Shown here one piece after another: positions 6,539 to 14,332 of a stretch of DNA of 21,085 nt. The position numbers and the translations under genes are program-made. A model generated the notes under the pieces. The model did not search any database. It worked only from the letters and a program-made list of their open reading frames with translations, and was not told the DNA's origin. The stretch's first letter is position 1. Every line of letters starts with the position of its first letter. The DNA comes from an uncultured Lachnospiraceae bacterium (GTDB lineage: Bacteria; Bacillota; Clostridia; Lachnospirales; Lachnospiraceae): NCBI GenBank assembly GCA_910583835.1, contig CAJTYM010000057.1, positions 1 to 21,085 of the forward strand. The letters are read 5' to 3'.

Positions 6539-8684
6539 TGTAAATTCCCAACTGATTTTTATATTTATCGTTTATCTCGTCAGAACACTTCTGGAGATTC
6601 TGCAGACGGAAATCGCCCTCATCGCTTCCGCCATAACCGTCAATCCCCTCAACGATAAATGGAGCCACGCAATCCTTCTGTCCTGCCAGGAAACGGCTCA
6701 GCGTCCGGTTGCATACAATCTGGGCAACCCTTGCCCTTGCTCCGCCTAAATCAAAGTTATCATGGGTGCTGAAAGTTTTTACATTTACCCATTGTCCCTC
6801 ATTTTTTACCCAAGCCATGTGCGCATAGGTATCGGTACATAAATGCATTGCCATGCCGCAAATTACAAAGGACCATGCCAGGTCTGTCTTCTTCACTGCC
6901 AATCCTGGGTCATCCCTGGTTTCCTTACGCAGCACATAGGTGTCCCAGTCATTATATACGGTCCTTAATGCTTTTGCCAGATTATTAAGCTGCCCTATGG
7001 TCGCGCCCGTCGTCGAATCTTTTGCTGAAACCGGAAATGCGCTGCCGTCATTCCTGGTTGGATAAAACCTCTTCAAGTCTTTCATAACTTCGTTCACGAC
7101 TGCCGTGTGGTCATCCTGCCTGTTGTAGACCGCCCGCGCCGTGTGGGTGAGGAATCGGTAGTATGCAACATAATTGTCCCCTCCATGAAAGCAATATCCG
7201 TCTTTCTGTATAAACCAATCATCCGGCATCACGGCCCCTGCCAGCAGCGCTTTCTTACAGTTAGCTGTGAGGTCCGCATATAGTTCTCCGTTATCCTTAC
7301 CTAACGTAGTTTTTGCAAGGCCAAAGTGATCGTTATATCTCCATCTTGCCTCCACGACATCCTCATCCAAATCTACCGCTTCCGCTTCCTGCATATTCTG
7401 CAGCAGTCTGCCCTCTGTCTGTTCTCCTGGGCGGTACTGCTGATGGTACTCGTCATAGATGGAAAGCGCATATGCATAGTCCACAACTCCCGCTTTGCCC
7501 TCCGAGGTTCCTGCCGCGCTCAGCGCCAACAAGTTCCGTATGAAATCCGCCGGCATGTTGCGGTCCTTCTTCCACAAAAGAGAAGCCAGACCTGCCACAT
7601 GGGGCGCTGCCATACTCGTCCCTGACAAATAATCTGCGCCAAAAAAGGTGTCTGTCGCTGCCACGTCCTTACCTGGCGCAAGCAGTTCAATCTCTTCCCT
7701 ACCTGAACTTTCCGTTGCCAGACCACCTTCATGGTCCACAGCGCCTACGGAAACAACTGCATCATATGCTGCCGGATATTCCACTGTCTCGCCGTTTCCA
7801 GCTGCGGCAATCAAAAGGATTCCTTTCTGCTGTGCTTCCAAAACTGCGTGTTCCAACGCCACGGATTTCTGGGCTGTGCCAAGGCTCATACAGATAATGT
7901 CCGCCTCCATCTCTTCTGCCTTCTTGATTCCAGCAATCAGACGGCTTAAGGAACAGCGGTTCTGGCAATCCAGGATACGGATGGATATAATTTCCGCAGA
8001 TGGGTCTATGCCGTTAATCCCATATCCGTCATCCTGAGCGGCAATAATCCCTGCCACCGCAGTGCCATGCCCAGTACCGTCCATAAAAAAGCCTTCCATG
8101 CCCTGCTCATCATCCACCAGGTTCACGCTCTCTGACACAGGCACACCAGCTACCAGGTTCACGCCGGAATCCAACACGGCAATCCTCATCCCAGTGCCAT
8201 CCGTGCTTGCATCGCTATTGCCATCATCTTCCAGATGGAGCATCTGCCGATTCCATGCCTGAACGTCTTCTGTCTGCAGGACCAGAGAATCATACTCCTC
8301 TTCCATGGAGAGACTGTCTTCCGGCAGCACATCTGCTGTCATGTCCACATCTTCTTCCACTGCCTCCACAGCTGCCGTCATGTCCACATCTTCTTCCACT
8401 GCCTCCACAGCCGCTGTCTGCTCCAGTTCCTGCACCTTAGCTTCCTCCAACTCCAAGAGCAGCATATTATCCTCTTCCAGCGCATTTACGTTCTCTTCCA
8501 TAGTTCCTGCCGGAATAGCCTCCTCTAATATCTGCTCTGCCTGCTGGGCGCTGATTTCCTCTGCTGCTTCTCCTGCGACTGCTCCCGCAACCTCAAACTC
8601 TGGCTGACTGGCATCCTCTGCCATAGTAACCCCTGGGACTAACAGCTTTCCCACAACATTTAAAACGCTCTGTGCTGCAGTCAA
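6525..8684 (-). CDS. Subtilase (S8) serine protease fused to a putative metal-binding C-terminal module
   Basis: The open frame has 719 residues. Residues 24-160 are an acidic, low-complexity region, perhaps a propeptide, containing an exact 13-residue duplication (AAVEAVEEDVDMT, 91-103 and 104-116). The S8 domain spans about 166-405 with a complete triad: Asp172 (VLDSG), His206 (GHGTAVAG), Ser357 (SGTSMAAPHVAG), and oxyanion Asn297 (AAGN). Residues about 445-719 form a further domain with HLCTDTYAH (His614, Asp618, His622), reminiscent of zinc-dependent phospholipase C-like or DUF6765-like folds; this is a tentative likeness. The only in-frame start at the 5' end is TTG at 8684, without a good ribosome site. 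An ATG at 8695 with GGGAAG upstream is one base out of frame and stops after four codons, so a 1-base deletion in a T run may have damaged the start. No clear signal peptide remains. It may be a partly broken gene. Confidence 0.82.
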   Translation of the reverse strand: MTAAQSVLNVVGKLLVPGVTMAEDASQPEFEVAGAVAGEAAEEISAQQAEQILEEAIPAGTMEENVNALEEDNMLLLELEEAKVQELEQTAAVEAVEEDVDMTAAVEAVEEDVDMTADVLPEDSLSMEEEYDSLVLQTEDVQAWNRQMLHLEDDGNSDASTDGTGMRIAVLDSGVNLVAGVPVSESVNLVDDEQGMEGFFMDGTGHGTAVAGIIAAQDDGYGINGIDPSAEIISIRILDCQNRCSLSRLIAGIKKAEEMEADIICMSLGTAQKSVALEHAVLEAQQKGILLIAAAGNGETVEYPAAYDAVVSVGAVDHEGGLATESSGREEIELLAPGKDVAATDTFFGADYLSGTSMAAPHVAGLASLLWKKDRNMPADFIRNLLALSAAGTSEGKAGVVDYAYALSIYDEYHQQYRPGEQTEGRLLQNMQEAEAVDLDEDVVEARWRYNDHFGLAKTTLGKDNGELYADLTANCKKALLAGAVMPDDWFIQKDGYCFHGGDNYVAYYRFLTHTARAVYNRQDDHTAVVNEVMKDLKRFYPTRNDGSAFPVSAKDSTTGATIGQLNNLAKALRTVYNDWDTYVLRKETRDDPGLAVKKTDLAWSFVICGMAMHLCTDTYAHMAWVKNEGQWVNVKTFSTHDNFDLGGARARVAQIVCNRTLSRFLAGQKDCVAPFIVEGIDGYGGSDEGDFRLQNLQKCSDEINDKYKNQLGIYTYKK
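8337..8414. repeat. 39-bp in-frame tandem duplication in the subtilase acidic region
   Basis: Two consecutive 39-bp units encode AAVEAVEEDVDMT twice. The DNA copies are nearly identical, indicating a recent duplication. Confidence 0.85.
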
Positions 8685-8899
8685 ACGGCATTCATCTTAT
8701 CTTCCCATTGGTATTTTCAGATAAACTCGCCCTCAATCAGGTTATTTGTTCTTTTCTTCACCTCTTTCCTGTTAAATCTATAACCCTTTTCACGTGTTAA
8801 CCCCTCAAGATTTCTTCTTATAATTTAACATAGGCAGTATTATTTTTCAATATTTGCTCAAATAAACGGAGTTTCTCTGCCATCTACATCGCCTCAGAT

Positions 8900-8936
8900 A
8901 AAAAAGTGAACAGAGGCTGGCACTAACCAACCTCTG
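8900..8936 (-). terminator. Intrinsic terminator of the SGNH esterase gene
   Basis: On the minus strand CAGAGGTTGG-ttagtg-CCAGCCTCTG (10-bp stem, one G-T pair) is followed by TTCACTTTTTT. It begins 15 bp after the stop codon at 8952, so the subtilase gene downstream needs its own promoter. Confidence 0.85.
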
Positions 8937-8951
8937 CTTGATTATTTTGCA

Positions 8952-11666
8952 CTATCCTTTTGTTATCTTTACGCCGGATGCCTGCCCTTTGCCTTTCAGC
9001 AATTTCTTGTAGGCTTTCAGCTTGCTCTTCGGCACTTTGATGGAAGCTTTCTTGTTAATGCCTTTGAATGCTTTCGCCCCCACCGATTTCAGCTTTGTCC
9101 CCTTGATGGTTATCTTTTTCAGCTTCTTGCAGTTGTTGAATGCCTTAGAACCAATCTTGGTGACATTCTTGCCAATTGTCGCGCTTGTGGCCTTGCTGCA
9201 TCCCGAGAATGCGCTGCTGCCAATTGATGTGACAAGGAACTTCCTTCCTCCGATATTGACTGTATCAGCCACTTTGAGGCTCTTGCCTTTCTTGTTCTTG
9301 ATGCCGCTTAAGGCAACTGTACCCTTGCCGTCCGTCTTAGCATTCGTAATCTTATATTTGTAATTTCCAACGGTGTATTCTGCATTCTTCCTGACAGTAA
9401 TCTGGAATGTCTCGGAGATTACTCCTGTATAATTTCCCTTTCCTTGGATGGTTACGGTCGCAGTCCCAATCTCTGTGTTATTCTTGTAGCTTACCGTGTA
9501 ATCCTCGTTGACCTTTAAACTGCTGCCCGCGTACGTTATCGTAAGGGACGGCTCTATCGCTTGACCTGTGTAGAACTGGTCCTCAATCTTCTTCACTGTA
9601 GCTTTCGTGATGCTTATTTCTGTCGAGGGCGTTGTAGATGTCGGAGGTGTCGGGGGTGTTGTAGGCGTAAGGCTCTTATATATATCCTCCGCGTCCGTCA
9701 GCGCCTTATAATTATTCACAAGAACTTTCTGAGCGTCTGTCAGCTTGCCATACGCTTCCCTTGCTGCATCGATTTTTCCCTTGCATTCTGCATTATATGA
9801 CACTTCACCAATGGTCTTAATCAGCGTTTTTACATTCTCTACTGCCTGATCCGCCGCCACATCGTCTGTCTGATATCCAATCGCATACAAGGTGAACTTC
9901 TTCGCCTCGTCTCCTGCTGCCATTTTCAATTCAATTATATGCTTTTCAGAGGTCTGTTCCTGCAAGGCAATGCATACTTTACCATTATTCCAGCCCGAAC
10001 CGTTGTAACAGCTCAATGTGGATTTTTTCGCGCCATCCACATACAAGTCTGCAGAACCATACGCACTCTCGCTTGTCTCTTTATATACAAGCATAAATGT
10101 CTGGCAATTGACTTCAATCGTCAGCGGAACATCAGAGCCGTTTCCATCATGCATCCAGTTATTCGGGAACCACTTTTCTCCATCTTTGCCATTATACTGA
10201 TATTGGAATGTCGGAACATTGCTGTCGTTGCCGCTGAATCCGCCCGCATTGACAGCGCTGATTGCCGGATCGGAGTCCGCTGTCGTCGTCGAATCAATCA
10301 TCTTAATCCCTTCAAAGGAAGAAGACGTTACAGCTTTGATGGAATCCACATCCAATGCATTGTCAGCCTCTGTTTCCTCCTTGTCCACACGGTCCATCAA
10401 TTCAAGAATGCAGTCCGCCATAAGCTTATATCCCTTGGCATTCGGATGAAGCGTATCGTTGTAAAACCAGTCATAGAAACCATCTCTCTGATAAACGTCC
10501 GCGATGGCGTCCGCCGTGCTAATCATCGGCAAATCATATTGTCTGCCATATTTGCGGTAATTCATCTCCTCCACACGGTTTAAGTTGTTAAATACGGAAA
10601 ATACCAGAACAACCGCCGAGCCGGATTTCAACGCCTGGCGAATCAGGCCTTCGTATGCCCCGCCCTTGGATTCACAGCCGGAATCATTTACCGCAAACTC
10701 AACAAATAAAATATCTGGATAACTGCTGCCCTCCGGCAGACGGCCTACCACATCGCGCCCATAACGGATAATGCCGATATCCGATGAGGTTCCGCTCATG
10801 CCTGCATTGATAAAATGCACATTCTTCCCATCATTTACGCCATATTTCTTAGCAAAAGCAGTAGCAGAGACTTCTGCATAGCATGCGGAATTCGGATTGT
10901 AGCCGCCGCCCTCCGTAATGGAACCTCCAATATAAGCCAGCGATACATCCTTTCCTGCACGCGCCTTTTGAAGAACTGCCTTTATGCGTGCATTGTTGCC
11001 GGTAGAATAAACGCCTTTCCCAACCATCTGCTTATAAAGTTCTTCATCCGGCTTAAATTCTTTAATTTCTTGCGGGACACCGGAAATCGACAAATCATCT
11101 ACATAGAAATCCGCCGTCTCGGATGAGGAACACTGAAGAAACAAGGCAATCTCCTTGGCCGTCTCTGGAACTGTGAAGGATCCGCTGAGTTCCGTCCACT
11201 CACCGCTCACGCAGCTAGAACTATCTACCGAAGGATACTGATCGCTGTCGTTGGCATCCTTATACTGTATCCCCAGGTCAATGGTCTGTTCCGAACCTGT
11301 ATCTTGCTTTACATATACTTGGAAATCATATGTATTCCCAGATATTACATATTTTGCAAGCGGCAGCTGAATGCCGTTCCATGTCGCAGTACGGTTCTTG
11401 ACTGACAGACTGTTATTGCCCACATCATGGTGTACCGAAGTAGAGACTTCAATATCTGCTCCGCGTCCCATAATCCCCTGGTATTCCCCATCTTCAAAAC
11501 CATTCCTGTAAAACTCCTTTTTCTCACCCTCTGCCGCTTTCACATGAAGCATTGTTTCGGAAGGCATAATCTTTACCGACCCAGTAAGCACAGACGTCAA
11601 GGCCATGGCAAATACAAGTCCATGGCAGAGGATTCTTTTTGCTTTTTTAATTTTCATTTGCAACAT
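8952..11666 (-). CDS. Large secreted SGNH/GDSL esterase with Ig-like and leucine-rich repeat modules
   Basis: Numbered from the upstream ATG at 11696 (914 aa). A signal peptide (about 11-55, KKAKRILCHGLVFAMALTSVL, ending near VKAAEG) is followed by a carbohydrate-binding-like beta domain (about 60-207). The SGNH hydrolase spans about 225-435: Ser259 (IGGSI), Gly299 (NAGM), Asn337 (AVNDSG), Asp414 and His417 (NDTLHPN). A second beta domain (about 455-610), a helical segment (615-676), a Pro/Thr linker (677-692), an Ig-like module (693-770) and BspA-type repeats (about 820-885; ITSIGSSAF-, KIGSKAFNN-like) complete it. It probably deacetylates polysaccharide or peptidoglycan-linked sugars outside the cell; the Lys-rich C-terminus has no LPXTG motif. 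The strong promoter predicts transcription starting near 11701, which leaves almost no leader for the 11696 ATG; ATG 11666, just after AGAAGG, is chosen (11657 is also possible). Confidence 0.9.
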   Translation of the reverse strand: MLQMKIKKAKRILCHGLVFAMALTSVLTGSVKIMPSETMLHVKAAEGEKKEFYRNGFEDGEYQGIMGRGADIEVSTSVHHDVGNNSLSVKNRTATWNGIQLPLAKYVISGNTYDFQVYVKQDTGSEQTIDLGIQYKDANDSDQYPSVDSSSCVSGEWTELSGSFTVPETAKEIALFLQCSSSETADFYVDDLSISGVPQEIKEFKPDEELYKQMVGKGVYSTGNNARIKAVLQKARAGKDVSLAYIGGSITEGGGYNPNSACYAEVSATAFAKKYGVNDGKNVHFINAGMSGTSSDIGIIRYGRDVVGRLPEGSSYPDILFVEFAVNDSGCESKGGAYEGLIRQALKSGSAVVLVFSVFNNLNRVEEMNYRKYGRQYDLPMISTADAIADVYQRDGFYDWFYNDTLHPNAKGYKLMADCILELMDRVDKEETEADNALDVDSIKAVTSSSFEGIKMIDSTTTADSDPAISAVNAGGFSGNDSNVPTFQYQYNGKDGEKWFPNNWMHDGNGSDVPLTIEVNCQTFMLVYKETSESAYGSADLYVDGAKKSTLSCYNGSGWNNGKVCIALQEQTSEKHIIELKMAAGDEAKKFTLYAIGYQTDDVAADQAVENVKTLIKTIGEVSYNAECKGKIDAAREAYGKLTDAQKVLVNNYKALTDAEDIYKSLTPTTPPTPPTSTTPSTEISITKATVKKIEDQFYTGQAIEPSLTITYAGSSLKVNEDYTVSYKNNTEIGTATVTIQGKGNYTGVISETFQITVRKNAEYTVGNYKYKITNAKTDGKGTVALSGIKNKKGKSLKVADTVNIGGRKFLVTSIGSSAFSGCSKATSATIGKNVTKIGSKAFNNCKKLKKITIKGTKLKSVGAKAFKGINKKASIKVPKSKLKAYKKLLKGKGQASGVKITKG

Positions 11667-11707
11667 TTTCCTTCTTTCTTTTATTTTGCCTTCCATTCAT
11701 TTCATTA

Positions 11708-11737
11708 ATTATAGCTTGATTCTATTAATCTTGTCAA
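11708..11737 (-). promoter_or_regulatory. Consensus sigma-A promoter of the SGNH esterase gene
   Basis: Perfect TTGACA (11732-11737) and perfect TATAAT (11708-11713) are separated by 18 bp. The predicted transcription start is near 11701. This places the ATG at 11696 almost at +1 and supports the later start. Confidence 0.85.
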
Positions 11738-11855
11738 GGAAAGATGCCACCCAAAATATCATCCTGCTATATTTTTCCTTAGCTTTCTCCTTCAAATATT
11801 GAACGTCCTCATCCATATCCAAATAAAGCCGTTTTACATACATAACCAATGACAT
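11709..11855 (-). CDS. Possible 48-residue small protein or remnant
   Basis: An ATG at 11855, ten bases after the stop of the McrB-like fragment, opens a 48-codon frame (MSLVMYVKRLYLDMDEDVQY..., ending FLDKINRIKL). It is charged and probably helical, with an amphipathic C-terminal end. The frame stays open upstream of the ATG for about 18 codons, so this may be the tail of a decayed gene. No good ribosome site is visible. Its stop codon overlaps the -10 of the SGNH promoter. No family is recognised. Confidence 0.3.
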   Translation of the reverse strand: MSLVMYVKRLYLDMDEDVQYLKEKAKEKYSRMIFWVASFLDKINRIKL

Positions 11856-11865
11856 TTCTTTTGTT

Positions 11866-12285
11866 TCAGAATGCTGCTCTTTCCATAATATCAGCTTTCT
11901 TTGAAGTGTTTAGGTATCGTCTTCCAACGACAAGGGTATTTGCAGTTACCAGATTAATAATCTCCGCTTTCACAGCCGCCCACGCTTCTTCCAGTGAACT
12001 GCCAAATTTTTCTGTATTCTGGTATTTCCCATCTTTTTTGCTGTACCAAACTCCAAACTTTTGCGAACCGGCCTGTCCTCTTATATCTCCCATTCGCATC
12101 AATTCCCTTTCTATGCGATAACAGAATTTCAAATGGTCGCCATGCCCGATAGCATAATCTTCCATAGACATTGTTTCCAGTACAGATAAGTTATAGTCAC
12201 CCGAAAACTTCCTGCTGAGCGAGATACCCCCTGCAATGTCGTCAATTAACTTTTTATTTGAATATTTTGCTATGTCAGAAAACAA
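11866..12285 (-). pseudogene. Truncated N-terminal fragment of an McrB-like (type IV restriction) protein
   Basis: The frame has 139 residues. Residues 1-113 (KYSNKKLIDDIAGG, LSVLETMSMEDYAIG, CYRIERELMRMGDIRGQ, KFGVWYSKKDGKYQNT, SLEEAWAAVKAEIINLV) resemble the N-terminal specificity region seen in McrB-like AAA+ restriction proteins of gut Clostridia. After residue 113 the sequence stops resembling it (TANTLVVGRRYLNT...) and ends; no AAA+ GTPase motor or McrC partner follows. It is therefore read as a remnant. The start is TTG with only a weak GAAAGA before it. The family likeness comes from remembered sequences and needs a database search. Alternatively it could be a stand-alone small protein of unknown role. 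Confidence 0.5.
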
Positions 12286-12375
12286 TCTTTCAATTGTTCA
12301 TCCACAAATAATTTTGCACCTGCCGGACATTTCCTTATACAGGCATTCCAAAAACAACCAAATCACCTATATTTT

Positions 12376-12906
12376 TTACATACTAACTAATTTCCCAATA
12401 AAATAAAATCCATTTGACTTATGACCGTTCATAGTCGTAAATGTTAAATGTTTATATTCCAAAACAGAAAAATTTCTTAACAACTGTTTTACCCATACTT
12501 CATCATGATGACGGCATACTGCCCCCTCTGGTAACTCAAAAACACCATACATACCATAAGTTTCTTTAAACATATCATAACGAGAAAGGTTTCGTTCATC
12601 TGTATTCAGCAAAAAATCATTCACATACAAAATCCCATTGGGCTTTAATACTCTTCTTAATTCCGCTAATAATTGCTCCTGTTCCTCATTTGTTCGTATG
12701 CAAGTCAAGACAGCAAAAAGAATTACCGCATCAACGCTTTCATCGGGTAAAGCGATTTCTTTCGTTTCTTTTACCCGCAAATCAAGATATGGAAATTGTT
12801 CTTTCCCCCTCGCTACCATACCGCTTGAAAAATCAATACCAATCAGATTCCGATAACCATTGTGATATAATTCAGCAAGCCCACAGGGGCTCCCCTGTCC
12901 CCTCAA
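12376..12906 (-). pseudogene. 5'-truncated class I SAM-dependent methyltransferase
   Basis: The frame has 176 residues. It retains motif II (LIGIDFSSGMV, about 22-32), the motif IV-like DAVILFAVLTCI and the post-motif ELRRVLKPNGILYVNDF typical of Methyltransf_11/25 proteins. The strand before motif I, and most of the Gly-rich SAM loop, are missing: the frame begins inside it at RGQGSPCGLAEL. Complete relatives have about 40-60 more N-terminal residues. The only initiator is a TTG at 12906 with no ribosome site, and it lies in a perfect palindrome (12899-12916). Upstream codons remain open for about 18 triplets but do not look coding. I infer a broken gene, probably left by a deletion or insertion at that point. 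Substrate unknown. Confidence 0.65.
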
Positions 12907-12916
12907 TTTTGAGGGG
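12883..12916. repeat. Two adjacent perfect palindromes at the methyltransferase breakpoint
   Basis: ACAGGGG-CT-CCCCTGT (12883-12898) directly abuts CCCCTCAATTTTGAGGGG (12899-12916). They coincide with the point where homology to methyltransferases ends, so they may be part of a mobile element end or a recombination site. No transposase is nearby. Confidence 0.6.
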
Positions 12917-13401
12917 ATTGCACACTTTGACGCGCCGAGTGCAGTTGATTTTCAGATACAGAAATGTTCTTCATTTCGATATTTTGCAATAAAAAACACA
13001 CCGCTTAAAATTTGTTGGCTTCAATTATTTTTGCACCACTGCTAGTGCCTATAATAATACGATTACACATATTGTGAAGAGTATGAGATCACTTCTTTCG
13101 TATATTTTTGTGTGCAACCTTATTATATACCAAAGTGTCCCATACGACATCTTTTTCTATAAAAACTTGTAAAGTGGTGGAAATAATAATATTAACTCAT
13201 CTTTTGTTTGTAAATATTCAGCATCCGAATATTTTTTTATTCTGCCAATATATTCCTTATATAGACTTTTTTAACAATTTTTTGGGAAAATACTCTTCTG
13301 CCTATAATACATAATAGCCATCTGGTACATTTTTAAGTAATTTTATATTGAATACATAAACTATAACGAATAAATCTATTCATCATAAATTAATATTTCT
13401 A
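12917..13401. other. AT-rich gene-free stretch
   Basis: About 485 bp with no credible gene on either strand. The only frame of note (13108-13314, plus) is AT-rich and has no ribosome site or recognisable protein. The DNA is clearly more AT-rich than the flanking housekeeping genes, fitting a decayed accessory region. Confidence 0.6.
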
Positions 13402-13429
13402 ATAGTTTTTAAAGGCTTTTTTAAACTAT
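13402..13429. terminator. Weak A/T-rich hairpin at the end of the Rpn-family gene
   Basis: ATAGTTT and AAACTAT arms with an inner TAAA/TTTT pairing enclose a GGCT loop, overlapping the stop codon at 13426. It has no T-tract on the minus strand after the stem, so terminator function is uncertain. Confidence 0.3.
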
Positions 13430-14175
13430 CGACTATCTCCTTCTATTTTCCAATATCTCTGAACCCATACTTCTGCATCGTTTTCTTCAAGTTTATATTT
13501 TCCTGCCACTTTTTTTATGGTTTCTGAAATAGGCAAACCTATTTCCTGGCACATCTCAATCGCTGAAATCATGGCGGCTTCTTCTTTCTCACTCTCCACA
13601 TAAGCACGCATTACCTGTTCTTCATCAAACAATGTCATCACCATGTCAACAACCTCCTTTTCCCTGCTAGATAAATACTCTTTCAGGACATCCCTGTCTT
13701 TACAGATATTGATGGTATTAGTAATTGCTACCCTAGTTCGTCCATATATTTTTAATTCTTCTGAAAGGGATACATATTCTGGTTTGCTTACCCGTTTTCC
13801 GGTGAATATCACGTATAATTCTGCTTTTGGCAGCTTTACTTTTTTACTGCCGTAAAGGTTATCGTTCCTGCGTTCAAAATACTCATGGTAGGACTGCACC
13901 AGATACATCAATGCCCGGATAATGATATTCATCGTCCATGTGGTTTGAGCCTCCGTCAGAATCATGATTTTGTCCCCTACCGTGAAGCCAAGGTCATTAT
14001 AGCACACATCCACTAATATGTTTTTAATCGTAATGTCTTTCAGTTCATCTTCCGTAGTTTCTGTATCTTCTGGGTGGAGCGCCCGGTATAACTGAATCAG
14101 GTATTTTTTATCCTGAAATAAATTCGTAAAAACGCTGTCTTTAATCGTATATTTCGCAATGTCCGTTTCTTCCAT
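13426..14175 (-). CDS. Rpn-family (PD-(D/E)XK) nuclease / putative transposase-like protein
   Basis: This 249-residue protein has the Rpn/YhgA-like layout: TIKDSVFTNLFQDKKYLIQLYRALHP at 10-35, a core strand with Asp56 (ILVDVCYND) and KIMILTEAQ (Glu75, Gln77) followed by MNIIIRALMYLVQSY, matching the PD-(D/E)XK pattern in which the E-x-Q element replaces E-x-K. The C-terminal third is charged and helical (VESEKEEAAMISAIEMCQ), as in many Clostridial members. Members promote recombination by DNA cleavage; in vivo roles are unclear. The start is behind AAGGAAGAAGGA. A TTGAAT-17-TATAAT promoter lies just upstream inside the preceding terminator. It has no partner gene and sits between decayed accessory genes and the rlmD region. 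Confidence 0.8.
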   Translation of the reverse strand: MEETDIAKYTIKDSVFTNLFQDKKYLIQLYRALHPEDTETTEDELKDITIKNILVDVCYNDLGFTVGDKIMILTEAQTTWTMNIIIRALMYLVQSYHEYFERRNDNLYGSKKVKLPKAELYVIFTGKRVSKPEYVSLSEELKIYGRTRVAITNTINICKDRDVLKEYLSSREKEVVDMVMTLFDEEQVMRAYVESEKEEAAMISAIEMCQEIGLPISETIKKVAGKYKLEENDAEVWVQRYWKIEGDSR

Positions 14176-14236
14176 TCCTTCTTCCTTTCATCCCCGCCTT
14201 TACAACGGGGAAACAATCAGATGCCGTCTTGGATTC

Positions 14237-14265
14237 ATTATACAAAAAAGCCATCCTTTATTCAA
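14237..14265 (-). promoter_or_regulatory. Promoter of the Rpn-family gene, embedded in the upstream terminator
   Basis: TTGAAT (14260-14265) and TATAAT (14237-14242) are 17 bp apart. The -35 forms the loop side of the terminator hairpin, and the -10 follows its T-tract directly. Confidence 0.7.
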
Positions 14266-14270
14266 GGATG
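14244..14270 (-). terminator. Intrinsic terminator of the rlmD region
   Basis: CATCCTT-gaata-AAGGATG followed by GCTTTTTT on the minus strand is a good intrinsic terminator, about 60 bp after the stop at 14333. Confidence 0.85.
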
Positions 14271-14297
14271 ATTCCTCACAGTTTTACGGTATAGCTA

Positions 14298-14321
14298 CAG
14301 TTCAGCCCAAAAGCTGAACTG
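14298..14321. other. Perfect 9-bp stem-loop without T-tract
   Basis: CAGTTCAGC and GCTGAACTG pair around a CCAAAA-type loop, 12 bp after the stop at 14333 and upstream of the true terminator. It may protect the transcript 3' end; no T-tract follows. Confidence 0.5.
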
Positions 14322-14332
14322 CAACGATTATC

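Noticed and set aside
9939..10583. 214-codon plus-strand frame inside the SGNH esterase gene
   Set aside because: Antisense shadow of a gene with intact catalytic motifs; no recognisable protein.
13108..13314. 68-codon frame in the AT-rich gap
   Set aside because: Phe/Ile-rich translation typical of AT-rich non-coding DNA; no ribosome site.
11866..14175. A complete restriction-modification or defence island
   Set aside because: The McrB-like gene and the methyltransferase are both truncated, the latter resembles small-molecule rather than DNA methyltransferases, and no nuclease subunit pairs with them; the Rpn gene stands alone.
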